From Alphaproteobacteria bacterium (GTDB lineage Bacteria; Pseudomonadota; Alphaproteobacteria; ATCC43930; CGMCC-115725), in contig JAGWON010000006.1 in the NCBI GenBank assembly GCA_028871055.1, positions 1 to 64,000 on the forward strand: 64,000 nucleotides of DNA, in the 5' to 3' direction. The position numbers were made by a program, and so were the translations under genes. Each line of letters starts with the position of its first letter. The stretch's first letter is position 1. The notes beneath the pieces were generated by a model. It made no database searches, was not told where the DNA came from, and worked only from the letters and a program-made list of their open reading frames with translations. Of the stretch, positions 53,517-63,716 are shown piece by piece.

Positions 53517-55453
53517 TGTCCGACGCCGCCACGACCGAATCCCGCGCGTGCGCCGCTCCAGCCTCCGCCCTCGACCGGGCGGTGGAACGCGCTGCGGCCG
53601 CCCTGATCGCGCACCAGCACGCCGACGGCCACTGGTGCTACGAGCTCGAAGCCGATGCGACGATCCCCGCCGAATACATGCTGTTGCAGCATTACCTCGG
53701 CGAGATCGAGGACGATCTGCAGCGCGACTTCGCCCAATACCTGCGCGCGGTTCAAGGCGAGCACGGCGGCTGGCCGCTGTTTCATGGCGGCGACGTCGAT
53801 CTCTCGGCGAGCGTGAAGGCCTATTTCGCGCTCAAGGCCGCCGGCGATCCGCTGGATGCGCCGCACATGGCGCGCGCGCGCGCCGCGATCCTGGCGAAGG
53901 GCGGCGCGGCGCGCAGCAACGTCTTCACCCGCATCCAGCTCGCGCTGTTCGGTGAATTGCCGTGGACGGCGGTGCCGGTGATGCCGGTCGAGATCATGCT
54001 GCTGCCGCGCTGGTTTCCGTTCCATCTGAGCAAGGTGTCGTACTGGTCGCGCACCGTGATCGTGCCGCTGCTGGTGCTGATGGCGCTGAAGCCGCGCGCC
54101 AAGAATCCGTGCGGCATCAGCGTACGCGAGCTGTTCGCACCCGGCACGCGGGCGCGGCCGCCGCGCGCGTCGGGCTCGATCTGGGCCTGGGTGTTCAATC
54201 GCATCGACGACGTGCTGCGCCGCGCCGAGCCCCATATGCCGACGGGTCCGCGACGGCGCGCGATCGACGCCGCGGTCAGTTTCATCATCGAGCGCCTCAA
54301 CGGCGACGATGGCCTCGGCGGGATTTATCCAGCCATCGCCAATTCGGTGATGATGTTCGAGTGCCTCGGCTATCTCGAGGACGATCCCGCGCCGCGCATC
54401 GCCAAGTCGGCGTTGCGCAAGCTGGTCGTACGCGCGCCCGGCCGCTCCTATTGCCAGCCCTGCCTGTCGCCGGTGTGGGATACCGCGCTGGCGGCGCACG
54501 CGTTGCTCGAAGCGGGCGGCAGCGACAGCGAGGCGTCGGCACGCCGCGGCCTCGAGTGGCTGGTGCCGCGCCAGGTGCTCGATCTGCCGGGCGACTGGGC
54601 GATGTGGCGGCCGAACGTGCGGCCGGGCGGCTGGGCTTTCCAGTATGCCAACGCCCATTATCCCGATCTCGACGACACCGCCGTGGTCGCGATGGCGCTC
54701 GACCGCGCCGATCGGATGAAGTGGCGCGAAGCGGTCGCGCGCGCGAGCGAATGGCTCCTCGGCATGCAGTGCCGCAACGGCGGCTGGGCCGCCTTCGACG
54801 CCGATAACGAATACTATTATCTCAACTACATCCCGTTCGCCGATCACGGCGCGCTGCTCGACCCGCCGACCGAGGACGTCAGCGCGCGCTGCCTGTCCCT
54901 CATGGCGCAGCGCGGCGACAAGGGTGAAGCCTTCGATCGCGGCCTCGACTACCTGCGCCGCACCCAGCTTCCCGACGGCTCCTGGTTCGGCCGCTGGGGC
55001 ACCAATTACATCTACGGCACGTGGTCGGTGCTGTGCGCGCTCAACGTCGCCGGCATCGATCCGGCCGATCCCATGATCCGCCGCGCCGTCGCCTGGCTCG
55101 CCGCCAAGCAGCGCGCCGACGGCGGCTGGGGCGAGGATGGCGCGTCCTATTGGCGCGACCGGCCGCGCGGCGAAGGCAAGGCCAGCATCGCGTCGCAGAC
55201 CGCATGGGCGCTGCTCGGACTGATGGCGGCGGGCGAGGTGGACAATCCCGCCGTCGTGCGCGGTATCGAGTATCTGCTCGCGACGCAGCAGCCGCACGGG
55301 CTGTGGGACGAGATGTGGTACACCGCCGTCGGCTTTCCGCGCGTCTTCTATCTCCGCTACCACGGCTATTGCGCCTATTTCCCGCTCTGGGCGCTGGCGC
55401 GCTACCGCGCGCTGCGCCGTGACGGCGCGCGCCGAACGTCCTACGGCATGTAA
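53516..55453 (+). CDS. shc: Squalene-hopene cyclase
   Basis: Shc cyclises squalene to hopene on the cytoplasmic membrane. The 645-residue protein has the protonating DXDD motif as DLDD (Asp384-Leu-Asp386-Asp387) within YPDLDDTAVVAMALDRAD, and many QW-type repeats (NGGWAAFD, DGSWFGRWG, DGGWGEDGASYW). Length and motif position match known cyclases. The ATG at 53516 overlaps the hpnE stop, and the stop overlaps hpnG (TAATG). It is also called hpnF. Confidence 0.96.
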   Translation: MSDAATTESRACAAPASALDRAVERAAAALIAHQHADGHWCYELEADATIPAEYMLLQHYLGEIEDDLQRDFAQYLRAVQGEHGGWPLFHGGDVDLSASVKAYFALKAAGDPLDAPHMARARAAILAKGGAARSNVFTRIQLALFGELPWTAVPVMPVEIMLLPRWFPFHLSKVSYWSRTVIVPLLVLMALKPRAKNPCGISVRELFAPGTRARPPRASGSIWAWVFNRIDDVLRRAEPHMPTGPRRRAIDAAVSFIIERLNGDDGLGGIYPAIANSVMMFECLGYLEDDPAPRIAKSALRKLVVRAPGRSYCQPCLSPVWDTALAAHALLEAGGSDSEASARRGLEWLVPRQVLDLPGDWAMWRPNVRPGGWAFQYANAHYPDLDDTAVVAMALDRADRMKWREAVARASEWLLGMQCRNGGWAAFDADNEYYYLNYIPFADHGALLDPPTEDVSARCLSLMAQRGDKGEAFDRGLDYLRRTQLPDGSWFGRWGTNYIYGTWSVLCALNVAGIDPADPMIRRAVAWLAAKQRADGGWGEDGASYWRDRPRGEGKASIASQTAWALLGLMAAGEVDNPAVVRGIEYLLATQQPHGLWDEMWYTAVGFPRVFYLRYHGYCAYFPLWALARYRALRRDGARRTSYGM

Positions 55454-56136
55454 TGCGCCTGGTCGCGCTCTGCGGCTTCGCGGCGGAGGTGCGGCTCGCC
55501 CGGCGCTTCGGCATCGAAGCGCATGCGACCGGCGGCGATGCGGCGCGCGGCCGCGCGCTCGCCGCGCAGGCGGCGGAAGCGGCGGACGGATTGCTGAGCT
55601 TCGGCATCGCCGGCGGCCTAGCGCCGCGCCTGCCGCCGGGAACGCTGCTGCTGCCGCGTGCCATCGTGAGTGAAAGCGGCGAGCGTTTTACCGTCGATCC
55701 CGGTCTCCATCGCCGCACCGCCGCCGCGTTGGCCGAAGCGGGCCTGCATGCCGAGACGGGTGACCTGCTCGGCCTCGAGGCCGTGGTCGCGACGCGGCAC
55801 GCCAAGGCGGCGCATCATGCGCGCCACGGTGCGACCGCGGTCGATCTCGAATCGATCCACGTCGCGCGCGCGGCCCACCGCGCCGGCAAGCCGTTCCTGG
55901 TGCTGCGCGCCGTCGCCGATCCGGCGGCGCACGGACTACCGGCGGCGGCGCTGGTCGGGCTCCACCCGTCGGGTCGCGCCGCGCCCGGTCGCGTTCTCGC
56001 CGCGGTGCTGCGCCAGCCCGGCCAGATTCCGCAGCTGATCGACGCCGCGCGCGACACGCGGCGCGCGCTGGCGGCGCTGCGCGCGGCGCTGCCACCGATC
56101 GAGCGGCAAATTCACAATCCGAAATCGCTGGCTTAG
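55453..56136 (+). CDS. hpnG: Adenosylhopane nucleosidase/phosphorylase HpnG
   Basis: HpnG cleaves adenine from adenosylhopane, leading to ribosylhopane and then bacteriohopanetetrol. The 227-residue phosphorylase-superfamily protein has SFGIAGGLAPRLPPGTLLLPRAIVSES and AVDLESIHVARAAHRAGKPFLVLRAVAD. It is last in the operon. hpnH, which makes adenosylhopane, is not in this window although HpnG needs its product, so it must lie elsewhere if the pathway is complete. Confidence 0.9.
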   Translation: MRLVALCGFAAEVRLARRFGIEAHATGGDAARGRALAAQAAEAADGLLSFGIAGGLAPRLPPGTLLLPRAIVSESGERFTVDPGLHRRTAAALAEAGLHAETGDLLGLEAVVATRHAKAAHHARHGATAVDLESIHVARAAHRAGKPFLVLRAVADPAAHGLPAAALVGLHPSGRAAPGRVLAAVLRQPGQIPQLIDAARDTRRALAALRAALPPIERQIHNPKSLA

Positions 56137-56308
56137 AGTGGGCATATGACCGGTGTTCCGCGATCACGCTTTCGCGACATAAAAATTCAAGATCAGCCAC
56201 TGCCGCCCGAGCTTCCGATTTGCGAAATTCCTGGTCTGTTGCTAGATTTCCTGGACGCGGTGACCAAGCCTTGCGCGGTATTCGACTGAGGCGAAGGAGC
56301 TACGCCGG

Positions 56309-57136
56309 ATGACGGTGGCGTTCTCTCCGTTGCGGCATGTGACACACGCTGCTTGGCGCTGTGGCGACACGGGTGTGGGCGATCGTGCCATCCCGGAAGA
56401 AACCGCCATTGCCTTCACCTTCAACCGGCTCACCTACGCCGTCATGATGGCGACGCCGGCAGACCTCGAGGATTTCGGGGTCGGATTCAGCCTGTCTGAA
56501 GGCGTGATTTCGGGGCCGGACGAGATCGAGAACATCGAGATTGTTCCCGGCGCCGATGGCATCGAAGTCCGGATGTGGATCACAGAACCGCGCCTCGATG
56601 CTTTCACCGCGCGGCGGCGCTATCTGGTCGGTCCGACGGGCTGCGGCTTGTGCGGGGTTGAAAGCCTCGCGGAGGCAATGCGCGCGCCGCCCAAGATCGT
56701 CTCCGATTTCTGCGTCTCCGCTGATGCGATTGCCGGCGCCATCGCCACGATGTCGGTCGGGCAGCGGCTCAACCGACAGACGCACGCGGTCCACGCGGCG
56801 GCGTATTGGGAGCCCGGGCGAGGCATCGTCGCCCTGCGCGAGGATGTCGGCCGGCACAACGCGCTCGACAAGCTCGCCGGTGCGCTCGCCCGCAGCGGCA
56901 CGAAGGCGAGCGGCGGAGCCGTGTTGCTGACCAGCCGCGTCTCGGTCGAGTTGATTCAGAAGGCCGCGGTGCTGGGCGCGCCCGTTGTCGCGGCGATATC
57001 CGCGCCGACGGCGCTGGCCGTGCGCTTCGCCGAACAGGCCGGCATCACTCTGGCCGCGGTCGCGCGCGACGACGGCTTCGAGATTTTCACGCATCGTCAC
57101 CGCATCGTCGGCGATTCGGCCGAACACGTTGCCTGA
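56309..57136 (+). CDS. fdhD: Formate dehydrogenase sulfurtransferase FdhD
   Basis: FdhD passes sulfur from IscS to the bis-MGD cofactor and is needed for active formate dehydrogenase. The 275-residue protein has the reactive pair in TGCGLCGVESL (CxxC), EDFGVGFSLSEGVI and the C-terminal REDVGRHNALDKLAG...SRVSVELIQKAAVLGAP. The start at 56309 has GGAG upstream. It marks the left side of a selenium/formate locus and is separated from hpnG by about 170 bases of lower-GC sequence. Confidence 0.94.
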   Translation: MTVAFSPLRHVTHAAWRCGDTGVGDRAIPEETAIAFTFNRLTYAVMMATPADLEDFGVGFSLSEGVISGPDEIENIEIVPGADGIEVRMWITEPRLDAFTARRRYLVGPTGCGLCGVESLAEAMRAPPKIVSDFCVSADAIAGAIATMSVGQRLNRQTHAVHAAAYWEPGRGIVALREDVGRHNALDKLAGALARSGTKASGGAVLLTSRVSVELIQKAAVLGAPVVAAISAPTALAVRFAEQAGITLAAVARDDGFEIFTHRHRIVGDSAEHVA

Positions 57137-57307
57137 CGCCAAAGCGACGGAATTGACCGGTGCGGCGGACAGGGTGCCGCAGCCGCACGCCTTCGAGTCA
57201 CGAACGGTGTTCACCACGTCCATTCATAGATGCGTCGCGTCGTTTCGAGGTCCGTCCCGACCGCAGCCGCGATTCCATCCGCTACTCACGCTACTCCGCG
57301 ATCCAAA

Positions 57308-58366
57308 TTACGGGAGCCCGAGAGTGGCGGCCGCGGCAGCGGCGAGCAGCCCGAAGACGAACGTCCCGAAGCCGAGCGAGACGATCGCGCGAAGCGGCAA
57401 TGCCCGGCCTAGCATTGCGAGAGAGGGCAGGCTCACGGCCGGCAGCGTGATGAGCAGCGCCGCGGCCCCGGCACCGCCGAGGCCGAAATGCTGCAGGATC
57501 TGGATAATTGGCACCTCGCCGGCCGTGGGAATGACCAAGAGCGTCCCGGCGGCGGCAAGCGCGGGGCCAAGCCAGAAGGCGTGGCCGATAGCCGGCGTCA
57601 TCTCCGGAAAGAGCCAGGCGCGGAGCACACCAAGGGCGAAGACGAGCACGGCGTATTCCGGAACCAGACGGACGGCAAGGCGGATGAAAGCGCGCACCCA
57701 GGCGAGAAGAAAATGTTCGTTCGTGCCGCTTGGTGGCCGCGGCGCATGCGTAACCCGCCAACCAGGCGGAACGAGGCGTGTCGCCGCGTAGCCGACGACG
57801 AAGACGAGCGCCAAGCCCATAACGAGCCGGAGCGCCGCCCACTGCCAGCCGAGGACGATGCCTATAACGACCAACACGGCGGGATTGAGGGCCGGATTGG
57901 CGAGCCAATAGACGAGGGCGGACGTAGGGCTGGCCCCGCTCTCGAGGAGGCCGACCGTAATCGGAGCGGTGCAGCAAGTGCACATCATCGACGGAACGGC
58001 AAAGGCGGTGGCGCGAAGCGAGGCTGCGGAGCCGGTGAAAAGGCGGCCGAGGATTGCGCGGGGAAGCAATGCCTCGACGCCGGCGCCGAGGGCCAGCCCG
58101 AGCAACAGCGCTTGCCAGATCGCCTTGAGGTAGGCAATCGAGTAGGCAAGACCTGCCTGCCAGCCGACAGTGGGCGGCGCAGCCTTTGTGCCGCTCAAGA
58201 TCGAGGCGCCGAGCGTGTGATGCTGGGCGGCGAAAAAGGCCTTCGCATAATAGGGTGACCACTTGACATAGAAGAGACCCCCGACGGCAAACGCGAAAAA
58301 GAGCGCCATCGGAATCCATGCAGAGAAACGCGATGCTGACGGACGCGCGGCCATGCGAGCAGTCAT
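57308..58366 (-). CDS. PF03773-type (ArsP/YraQ-like) permease
   Basis: A 352-residue protein with eight to ten membrane segments. The conserved Cys-rich membrane motif PSMMCTCCTAPITVGLLESG, followed by WLANPALNPAVLV, and a second half with LVIPTAGEVPIIQIL are typical of the two-repeat permease family PF03773 (DUF318; includes methylarsenite exporter ArsP). It starts at ATG. It lies between fdhD and selD, convergent with fdhD and codirectional with selD, 40 bases past the selD stop. A link to selenium, formate or metal transport is inference. Confidence 0.8.
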   Translation of the reverse strand: MTARMAARPSASRFSAWIPMALFFAFAVGGLFYVKWSPYYAKAFFAAQHHTLGASILSGTKAAPPTVGWQAGLAYSIAYLKAIWQALLLGLALGAGVEALLPRAILGRLFTGSAASLRATAFAVPSMMCTCCTAPITVGLLESGASPTSALVYWLANPALNPAVLVVIGIVLGWQWAALRLVMGLALVFVVGYAATRLVPPGWRVTHAPRPPSGTNEHFLLAWVRAFIRLAVRLVPEYAVLVFALGVLRAWLFPEMTPAIGHAFWLGPALAAAGTLLVIPTAGEVPIIQILQHFGLGGAGAAALLITLPAVSLPSLAMLGRALPLRAIVSLGFGTFVFGLLAAAAAATLGLP

Positions 58367-58406
58367 CGACCCCCCGTTATTGGATCAGCAATCGTTATGG
58401 CAGTCC

Positions 58407-59450
58407 TCAGCAGACGCGGATGCGCGGCGAACCCGTTTCGAACGCTCCGATTTCACACGCGCCGACGAAGCCGCGTCGGCGTGCCAGCTCAAGGACGGCG
58501 GCCACCGCGCTCGGCGCACAGGCAATCAGCAAGCCGCCGCTCGTCTGCGGATCGCAGAGCAAGTTGCGACGCCAGTCGGGCAATTTCGGCGGCAAATCCA
58601 CTTCTACTCCATAGCTCGCCCAGTTGCGTTTCGATGCGCCGGTCGCAATGCCCGATTCGGCGAGCTGGCTCGCCGCGGGAAAGACCGGCAGCGCTTCAAG
58701 CTCGACCCGGGCCGCTAGCGACGCGCCACGGCACATTTCCAAGGCGTGACCGAGCAGGCCGAACCCGGTGACGTCGGTCACCGCATGCACACCGGCAACA
58801 CCCGGAAGCTCCGCGCCGACGGCGTTGAGCTGCGTGGTCGAGGCGATCATCGTCGCATAGGATGCCTCGGCCAGCTCCCCGCGCTTGAGCGCGGCGCTGA
58901 AAATGCCGATGCCGAGCGATTTGGTCAGGATTATGCGATCGCCTGATTGCGCCGTGCTGTTGCGCAGGATGCGCTTCGGGTCGACCAAGCCGATGACGGC
59001 AAGGCCGTAGATCGGCTCGGGCGAATCGATCGAATGACCGCCCGCAACCGGGACGCTGGCGGTCGCGCATACCGCGGCGCCACCGGCGACGATCTGCTGG
59101 ATCATCTCCACCGGCAGCTTGTCGACCGGCATGCCGAGGATGGCAAGCGCCAGAATCGGCGTGCCACCCATGGCATAGACGTCGGCCAAGGCGTTGGTCG
59201 CGGCGATACGACCGAACTCATACGGGTCATCGACGATCGGCATGAAAAAGTCCGTCGTCGCGATGACGGCCTGGCGATCGTTGATGCGATAAACGGCGGC
59301 GTCGTCCGCGGTTTCCGTGCCGACGAGGAGATCGGTGAACCGCGCGCCGCCGGGCATCTTGGCGAGAATCTGACTCAGGACCGCCGGCGCCAGCTTGCAG
59401 CCGCAGCCGCCGCCGTGGGCGAGATCGGTCAGCCGGAGCGCGACGGTCAT
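58407..59450 (-). CDS. selD: Selenophosphate synthase SelD
   Basis: SelD makes selenophosphate from selenide and ATP for selenocysteine tRNA and other selenium uses. The 347-residue protein has the glycine-rich N-terminus with catalytic Cys and Lys ([11 protein letters not shown]), [32 protein letters not shown], and [10 protein letters not shown]. The residue aligned with the catalytic Cys/Sec is Cys here. I use the ATG at 59450 rather than 59495. It diverges from fdnG, whose mRNA needs Sec. Confidence 0.95.
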   Translation of the reverse strand: MTVALRLTDLAHGGGCGCKLAPAVLSQILAKMPGGARFTDLLVGTETADDAAVYRINDRQAVIATTDFFMPIVDDPYEFGRIAATNALADVYAMGGTPILALAILGMPVDKLPVEMIQQIVAGGAAVCATASVPVAGGHSIDSPEPIYGLAVIGLVDPKRILRNSTAQSGDRIILTKSLGIGIFSAALKRGELAEASYATMIASTTQLNAVGAELPGVAGVHAVTDVTGFGLLGHALEMCRGASLAARVELEALPVFPAASQLAESGIATGASKRNWASYGVEVDLPPKLPDWRRNLLCDPQTSGGLLIACAPSAVAAVLELARRRGFVGACEIGAFETGSPRIRVC

Positions 59451-59712
59451 CCGCAACCCCGACGCTGCCGCATACGCTCGACCACGGCGCGGCATCTCTG
59501 CGCGTTGGAAGGCTTCGATCGATGGCGCGCCGGCACGCGGCAGCCGCTCAGAAGCACAACGGTACTATGCGGTGATCGATGCGGACGGTCAAGCCGGGCC
59601 CACTTGATCGCGCGGAGGGGCCCGGTCCTTGACGAGATCGGCAGTCGCGTAGATACTGTTAAAAAAATAAGCATCCTTGTTACCGATGCCGTTAGGGGAA
59701 GGGGACGCCGGG

Positions 59713-62700
59713 ATGCCACACGACGTTTCAAGGCGCGATTTTTTGCGCGGCGGCGCGGCGGCGGGGTTAGGCGCCACGAGCCTCGGCGCCTTCGGCTTCG
59801 CCGCCATCGAAGCGGCACATGCCGCGACAATCCGGCCGTTCAAGCTCGCGCGCATGGTCGAGACCCGCAACACCTGCCCCTATTGCGCGGTGGCCTGCGG
59901 CATCATCATGTACGCGCCGCAGGCTGCGCCGGGCGCCAAGCGCACGCTCATGCACATCGAGGGCGATCCCGACCATCCGACCAACCGGGGCACGCTCTGT
60001 CCGAAGGGCGCCGCCCTGTTGGACTTCGTGCGTGCGCCGACGCGGCTCACCGTGCCGCGCTACCGCGCGCCGGGCGCGAAGGAATTCAAGGAAGTCGCCT
60101 GGGACTGGGCGCTCGATCGCGTGGCGCGCCTGTTCAAGGACGACCGCGACAAGAATCTCGTCACCACCAACGCCAGCGGCGTGACGGTCAATCGCTGGAT
60201 CACCACCGGCTTCCTCGCCGCTTCGGCCAGTACCAACGAGTCGGCATGGGCCACCTACAAGGTGGTGCGCGGGGCGGGCGCGCTGGTCTTCGATAACCAA
60301 GCAAGAGTCTGACACGGCCCCACGGTGGCCAGTCTGGCCCCAACCTTCGGCCGCGGCGCGATGACCAACCTGTGGACGGACATCCGCAGCGCCGATCTCG
60401 TCATCGTCATGGGCGGCAACGCCGCCGAAGCGCATCCCTGCGGCTTCAAATGGGTGACGCGGGCCAAGGCCGAGCGCGGCGCCAAGCTGATCGTGGTCGA
60501 TCCGCGCTTCACCCGCACCGCCGCTGTGGCGGATTACTACGCGCCCATCCGGCCGGGCACCGACATCGCCTTCCTGTCCGGTCTCATCAAATACTGCATC
60601 GACAACGGCAAGGTGCAGTGGGACTACGTGAAGCCGTTCACCAATGCCGCTCTCATCGTCAAGGAAGGGTACGGCTTCAAGGACGGGCTTTTCACCGGCT
60701 ACGATCCGGCGAAGCGGACCTACGACCGGTCGAGCTGGGCCTATGAAATCGGCCCCGACGGCTACGTGAAGGTCGACGAGACGCTCGCCCATCCGCGGTG
60801 CGTCTGGAACCTCCTGAAGGAGCACGTCGCCGCCTTCACGCCGGAGATGGTCGAGCGCATTTGCGGCACGCCCAAGGATAAGTTCCTCCACATCGCGGCG
60901 ATGGTCGGCGAGATGTCTGCGCCGAACAAGACCATGACGTCGATGTACGCGCTCGGCTGGACGCAGCATTCTTACGGATCGCAGAACATCCGCACCATGG
61001 CCATGCTGCAGCTCATCCTCGGCAATGTCGGGTTGCGCGGCGGCGGCGTGAACGCGCTGCGCGGCCATTCGAACATCCAAGGGCTGACCGATATCGGCCT
61101 GATGTCGGAGCTGATTCCGGGCTATCTCAATATGCCGCACGACAACGAGCCCGACCTCGCGACCTACTTGAAGACGCGCACCTTCAAGCCACTGCGGCCG
61201 AACCAAATCAGCTACTGGCAGAACTATCCGAAGTTCATGGTGAGCTTCCTCAAGGCGATGTGGGGCGACGCGGCCACCAAGGAGAACGACTACCACTACG
61301 ATTGGATTCCGAAGCTCGACAAGCCGATGTACGACATGCTGCTAGCTTTCGAGATGATGGCGCATGGCGAGATGAATGGCTACGTCTGCCAGGGCTTCAA
61401 TCCGCTCTTGTCCATCTCCAACCGCGCCAAGGCGACGGCCGGGCTTTCCAAGCTGAAATTCCTCGTTGTGATGGATCCGCTCGACACCGAGACCGCGAAC
61501 TTCTGGGCGAATCACGGTGACTTCAACAACGTCGATCCGACCAAGATTCAGACCGAGGTGATCCAGCTTCCGACCACATGCTTCGCCGAGGACGAGGGCT
61601 CGCTCACCAACTCCGGCCGCTGGCTGCAATGGCACTGGGCGGGTGCCGATCCGCCGGGCCAGGCGAAGGGGGATCGGTGGATCATGGCGCAGATCCACCT
61701 CCGCATGAAGGCGCTCTATCAGAAAGAGGGCGGGAAGCTGCCGGAGCCGATCCTCAATCTCGATTGGCGATACAAGGACCCGGGCAACCCGACGCCCGAC
61801 GAGCTGGCGCGCGAGATGAATGGCTCGGCCCTGGCGGACGTGAAGGATCCGACCGACAAGAAGAAGGTGCTGGTGCCGCAGGGCAAGCAGCTTCCGTCCT
61901 TCGCCTTCTTGCGCGACGACGGCTCGACCGCCTGCGCCTGCTGGATCTACTCGGGCTGCTATCCCGAAGCGGGCAACGCGATGGCGCGGCGCGACAACAC
62001 CGATGTCGGCGATGCCGGGCTGTTCCCGAAATGGGCGTTCTCCTGGCCGGTGAACCGCCGCATCCTCTACAACCGCGCGTCGTGCGACCTCACGGGCAAG
62101 CCCTGGGATCCGACCCGCAAGATCATCGAATGGAACGGCACGATGTGGACCGGCTACGACGTGCCGGACATGCTGCCGACGGCGAAGCCGGAAACGGTGA
62201 TGCCGTTCATTATGGTGCCCGAAGGCGTCGGCCGGCTGTGGGTCGCCGGTCTGATGGCCGACGGACCGTTCCCGTCGCATTACGAGCCCTTCGAATCGCC
62301 GGTCGCTAATGTCGTCGCGCCGGCGGTGCACGGCAATCCGGCGGCGCGCGTGTTCGCGGGCGATCTCAAGGACATGGGCGACGCCAAGCAATACCCGATC
62401 GTCGGCACGTCCTACCGCCTGACCGAGCATTTCCACTTCTGGACCAAGCACAACCGCGTCAACGCGGCACTGCAGCCCGAGTTCTTCGTCGAGCTCTCGG
62501 AACAGCTCGCGAAGGCGAAAGGTATCGCCAACGGTTCGTGGGTCCGCGTGTGGTCGAAGCGGGGCTCGATCAAGGCGGTAGCCTGCGTGACCAAGCGGAT
62601 CAAGCCCATGACCATCGACGGCAAGACCGTGCACATGGTCGGCGTGCCGTTGCATTGGGGCTTCATGGGCGTCGCGCGCAAGGGCTTCGGTCCCAATTCC

Positions 62701-62793
62701 CTAACGCCTGTGGTGGGCGATGCGAACACGAACACGCCGGAATTCAAGGCGTTCCTGCTCGACATCGAGCCCAGCACGCCGCCCTCGGTCTAA
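59713..62793 (+). CDS. fdnG: Selenocysteine-containing formate dehydrogenase, major (alpha) subunit
   Basis: A 1026-residue molybdopterin/tungstopterin enzyme of the Fdh-N/Fdh-O type that oxidises formate in the periplasm. The ORF track shows two ORFs, 59677-60312 and 60325-62793, interrupted by UGA at 60310-60312. They are one gene, with UGA read as selenocysteine at residue 200 in QARV-U-HGPTVASLAPTFG, the position of Sec196 in E. coli FdnG. N-terminus: twin-arginine signal SRRDFLRGG. An N-terminal 4Fe-4S cluster is bound by CPYCAVACGI and LCPKG. The ATG at 59713 is chosen for the Tat signal and the upstream AGGGGA site. fdnH and fdnI follow. Confidence 0.95.
60310..60350 (+). promoter_or_regulatory. 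Bacterial SECIS element with Sec UGA codon
   Basis: Counting the U of UGA as 1, the RNA reads UGACACGGCCCCACGGUGGC then CAGUCUGGCCCC. The apical hairpin GG-U-GGCCA-GUC-UGGCC-CC has bulged U17 and loop G23-U24, the bases known to contact SelB in E. coli fdhF and fdnG. This directs selenocysteine insertion at residue 200. Confidence 0.9.
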
Positions 62794-62808
62794 GGAAGGG
62801 GACGGACA

Positions 62809-63711
62809 ATGGCATCCCGCGCGATGAACGTGGTCCGGACCTCGGCGACGTCGACGGCGAACGCCCAGGTGACCTTCCACGACGAAGTCGTGAAGCTGAT
62901 CGACGTCTCGAAATGCATCGGCTGCAAGGCGTGTCAGACCGCCTGCCTCGAGTGGAACGATCAGGTGCTGGACATCGGCGAATTCACCGGTTCGTACCAG
63001 GTTCCATCCGATCTCACGCCCAGCATGTTCACGCTGATGCGGTTCAACGAATGGGAGAACCCGAAGACCGGCGAGCTCGAATGGCTCATCCGCAAGGACG
63101 GGTGCATGCATTGCGCCGATCCGGGCTGTCTTGCCGCCTGTCCGGCGCCGGGCGCGATCGTGCAGTACGACAACGGCATCGTCGATTTCGTCGCCGAGAA
63201 CTGTATCGGCTGCGGCTATTGCGTGAAGGGATGCCCGTTCAACATCCCGCGCATCTCGGCGGAACCCGCCAAGGCGCACAAATGCACGCTCTGTTCGGAC
63301 CGCGTGGCGGTCGGCGAAGGTCCCGCCTGCGCCAAGGCCTGCCCGACCGAAGCGATCGTGTTCGGCACCAAGCCGGACATGCTCAAACATGCCGCAGGGC
63401 GGCTGACCGACCTAAAGTCGCGCGGTTTCGACAATGCCGGCCTGTATAACCCGGATGGGGTCAGCGGAACCCACGTCATGTATGTCCTGCCGCACGCCGA
63501 TCAGCCGGAGCTCTATTCCGACCTGCCGCGCGACCCGCGGATCAGCCCGTGGGTCCGGACGTGGAAAGGGGCAACGAAGACCTATACCAGCCTTGCGGCG
63601 ATGGCCGTCTTTGTCGTCGGTGCTTTCGTCCATCACGTCGGTACCGGAGCCAACCGCGTCTCGAGCGAGGATGAAGAGAAGGGACGTAGGGTGATCGAGG
63701 GGAGGGACTAA
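62809..63711 (+). CDS. fdnH: Formate dehydrogenase iron-sulfur (beta) subunit
   Basis: A 300-residue four-cluster ferredoxin-like subunit that carries electrons from FdnG to the membrane cytochrome. Cysteine motifs: CIGCKACQTACLEWN, CMHCADPGCLAACP, CIGCGYCVKGCPFNIPR and CTLCSDRVAVGEGPACAKACP. One C-terminal membrane helix (SLAAMAVFVVGAFVHHVG) anchors it, as in FdnH. It starts 15 bases after fdnG with GGAAGGGGA upstream, and fdnI follows after 5 bases. Confidence 0.95.
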   Translation: MASRAMNVVRTSATSTANAQVTFHDEVVKLIDVSKCIGCKACQTACLEWNDQVLDIGEFTGSYQVPSDLTPSMFTLMRFNEWENPKTGELEWLIRKDGCMHCADPGCLAACPAPGAIVQYDNGIVDFVAENCIGCGYCVKGCPFNIPRISAEPAKAHKCTLCSDRVAVGEGPACAKACPTEAIVFGTKPDMLKHAAGRLTDLKSRGFDNAGLYNPDGVSGTHVMYVLPHADQPELYSDLPRDPRISPWVRTWKGATKTYTSLAAMAVFVVGAFVHHVGTGANRVSSEDEEKGRRVIEGRD

Positions 63712-63716
63712 CCGCC

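Noticed and set aside
56146-56289. 47-codon ORF (MTGVPRSRFRDIKIQDQPLP...) between hpnG and fdhD
   Set aside because: It has an ATG but no clear ribosome site and no recognisable family; too weak to call.
59451-59712. selC (tRNA-Sec) or another small RNA between selD and fdnG
   Set aside because: No tRNA-like acceptor stem or T-loop GGTTCGA was found; only an AT-rich promoter-like stretch near 59660 is visible.
60310-60312. Nonsense mutation making fdnG a pseudogene
   Set aside because: The UGA is at the conserved Sec position, with a SECIS hairpin and selD adjacent.
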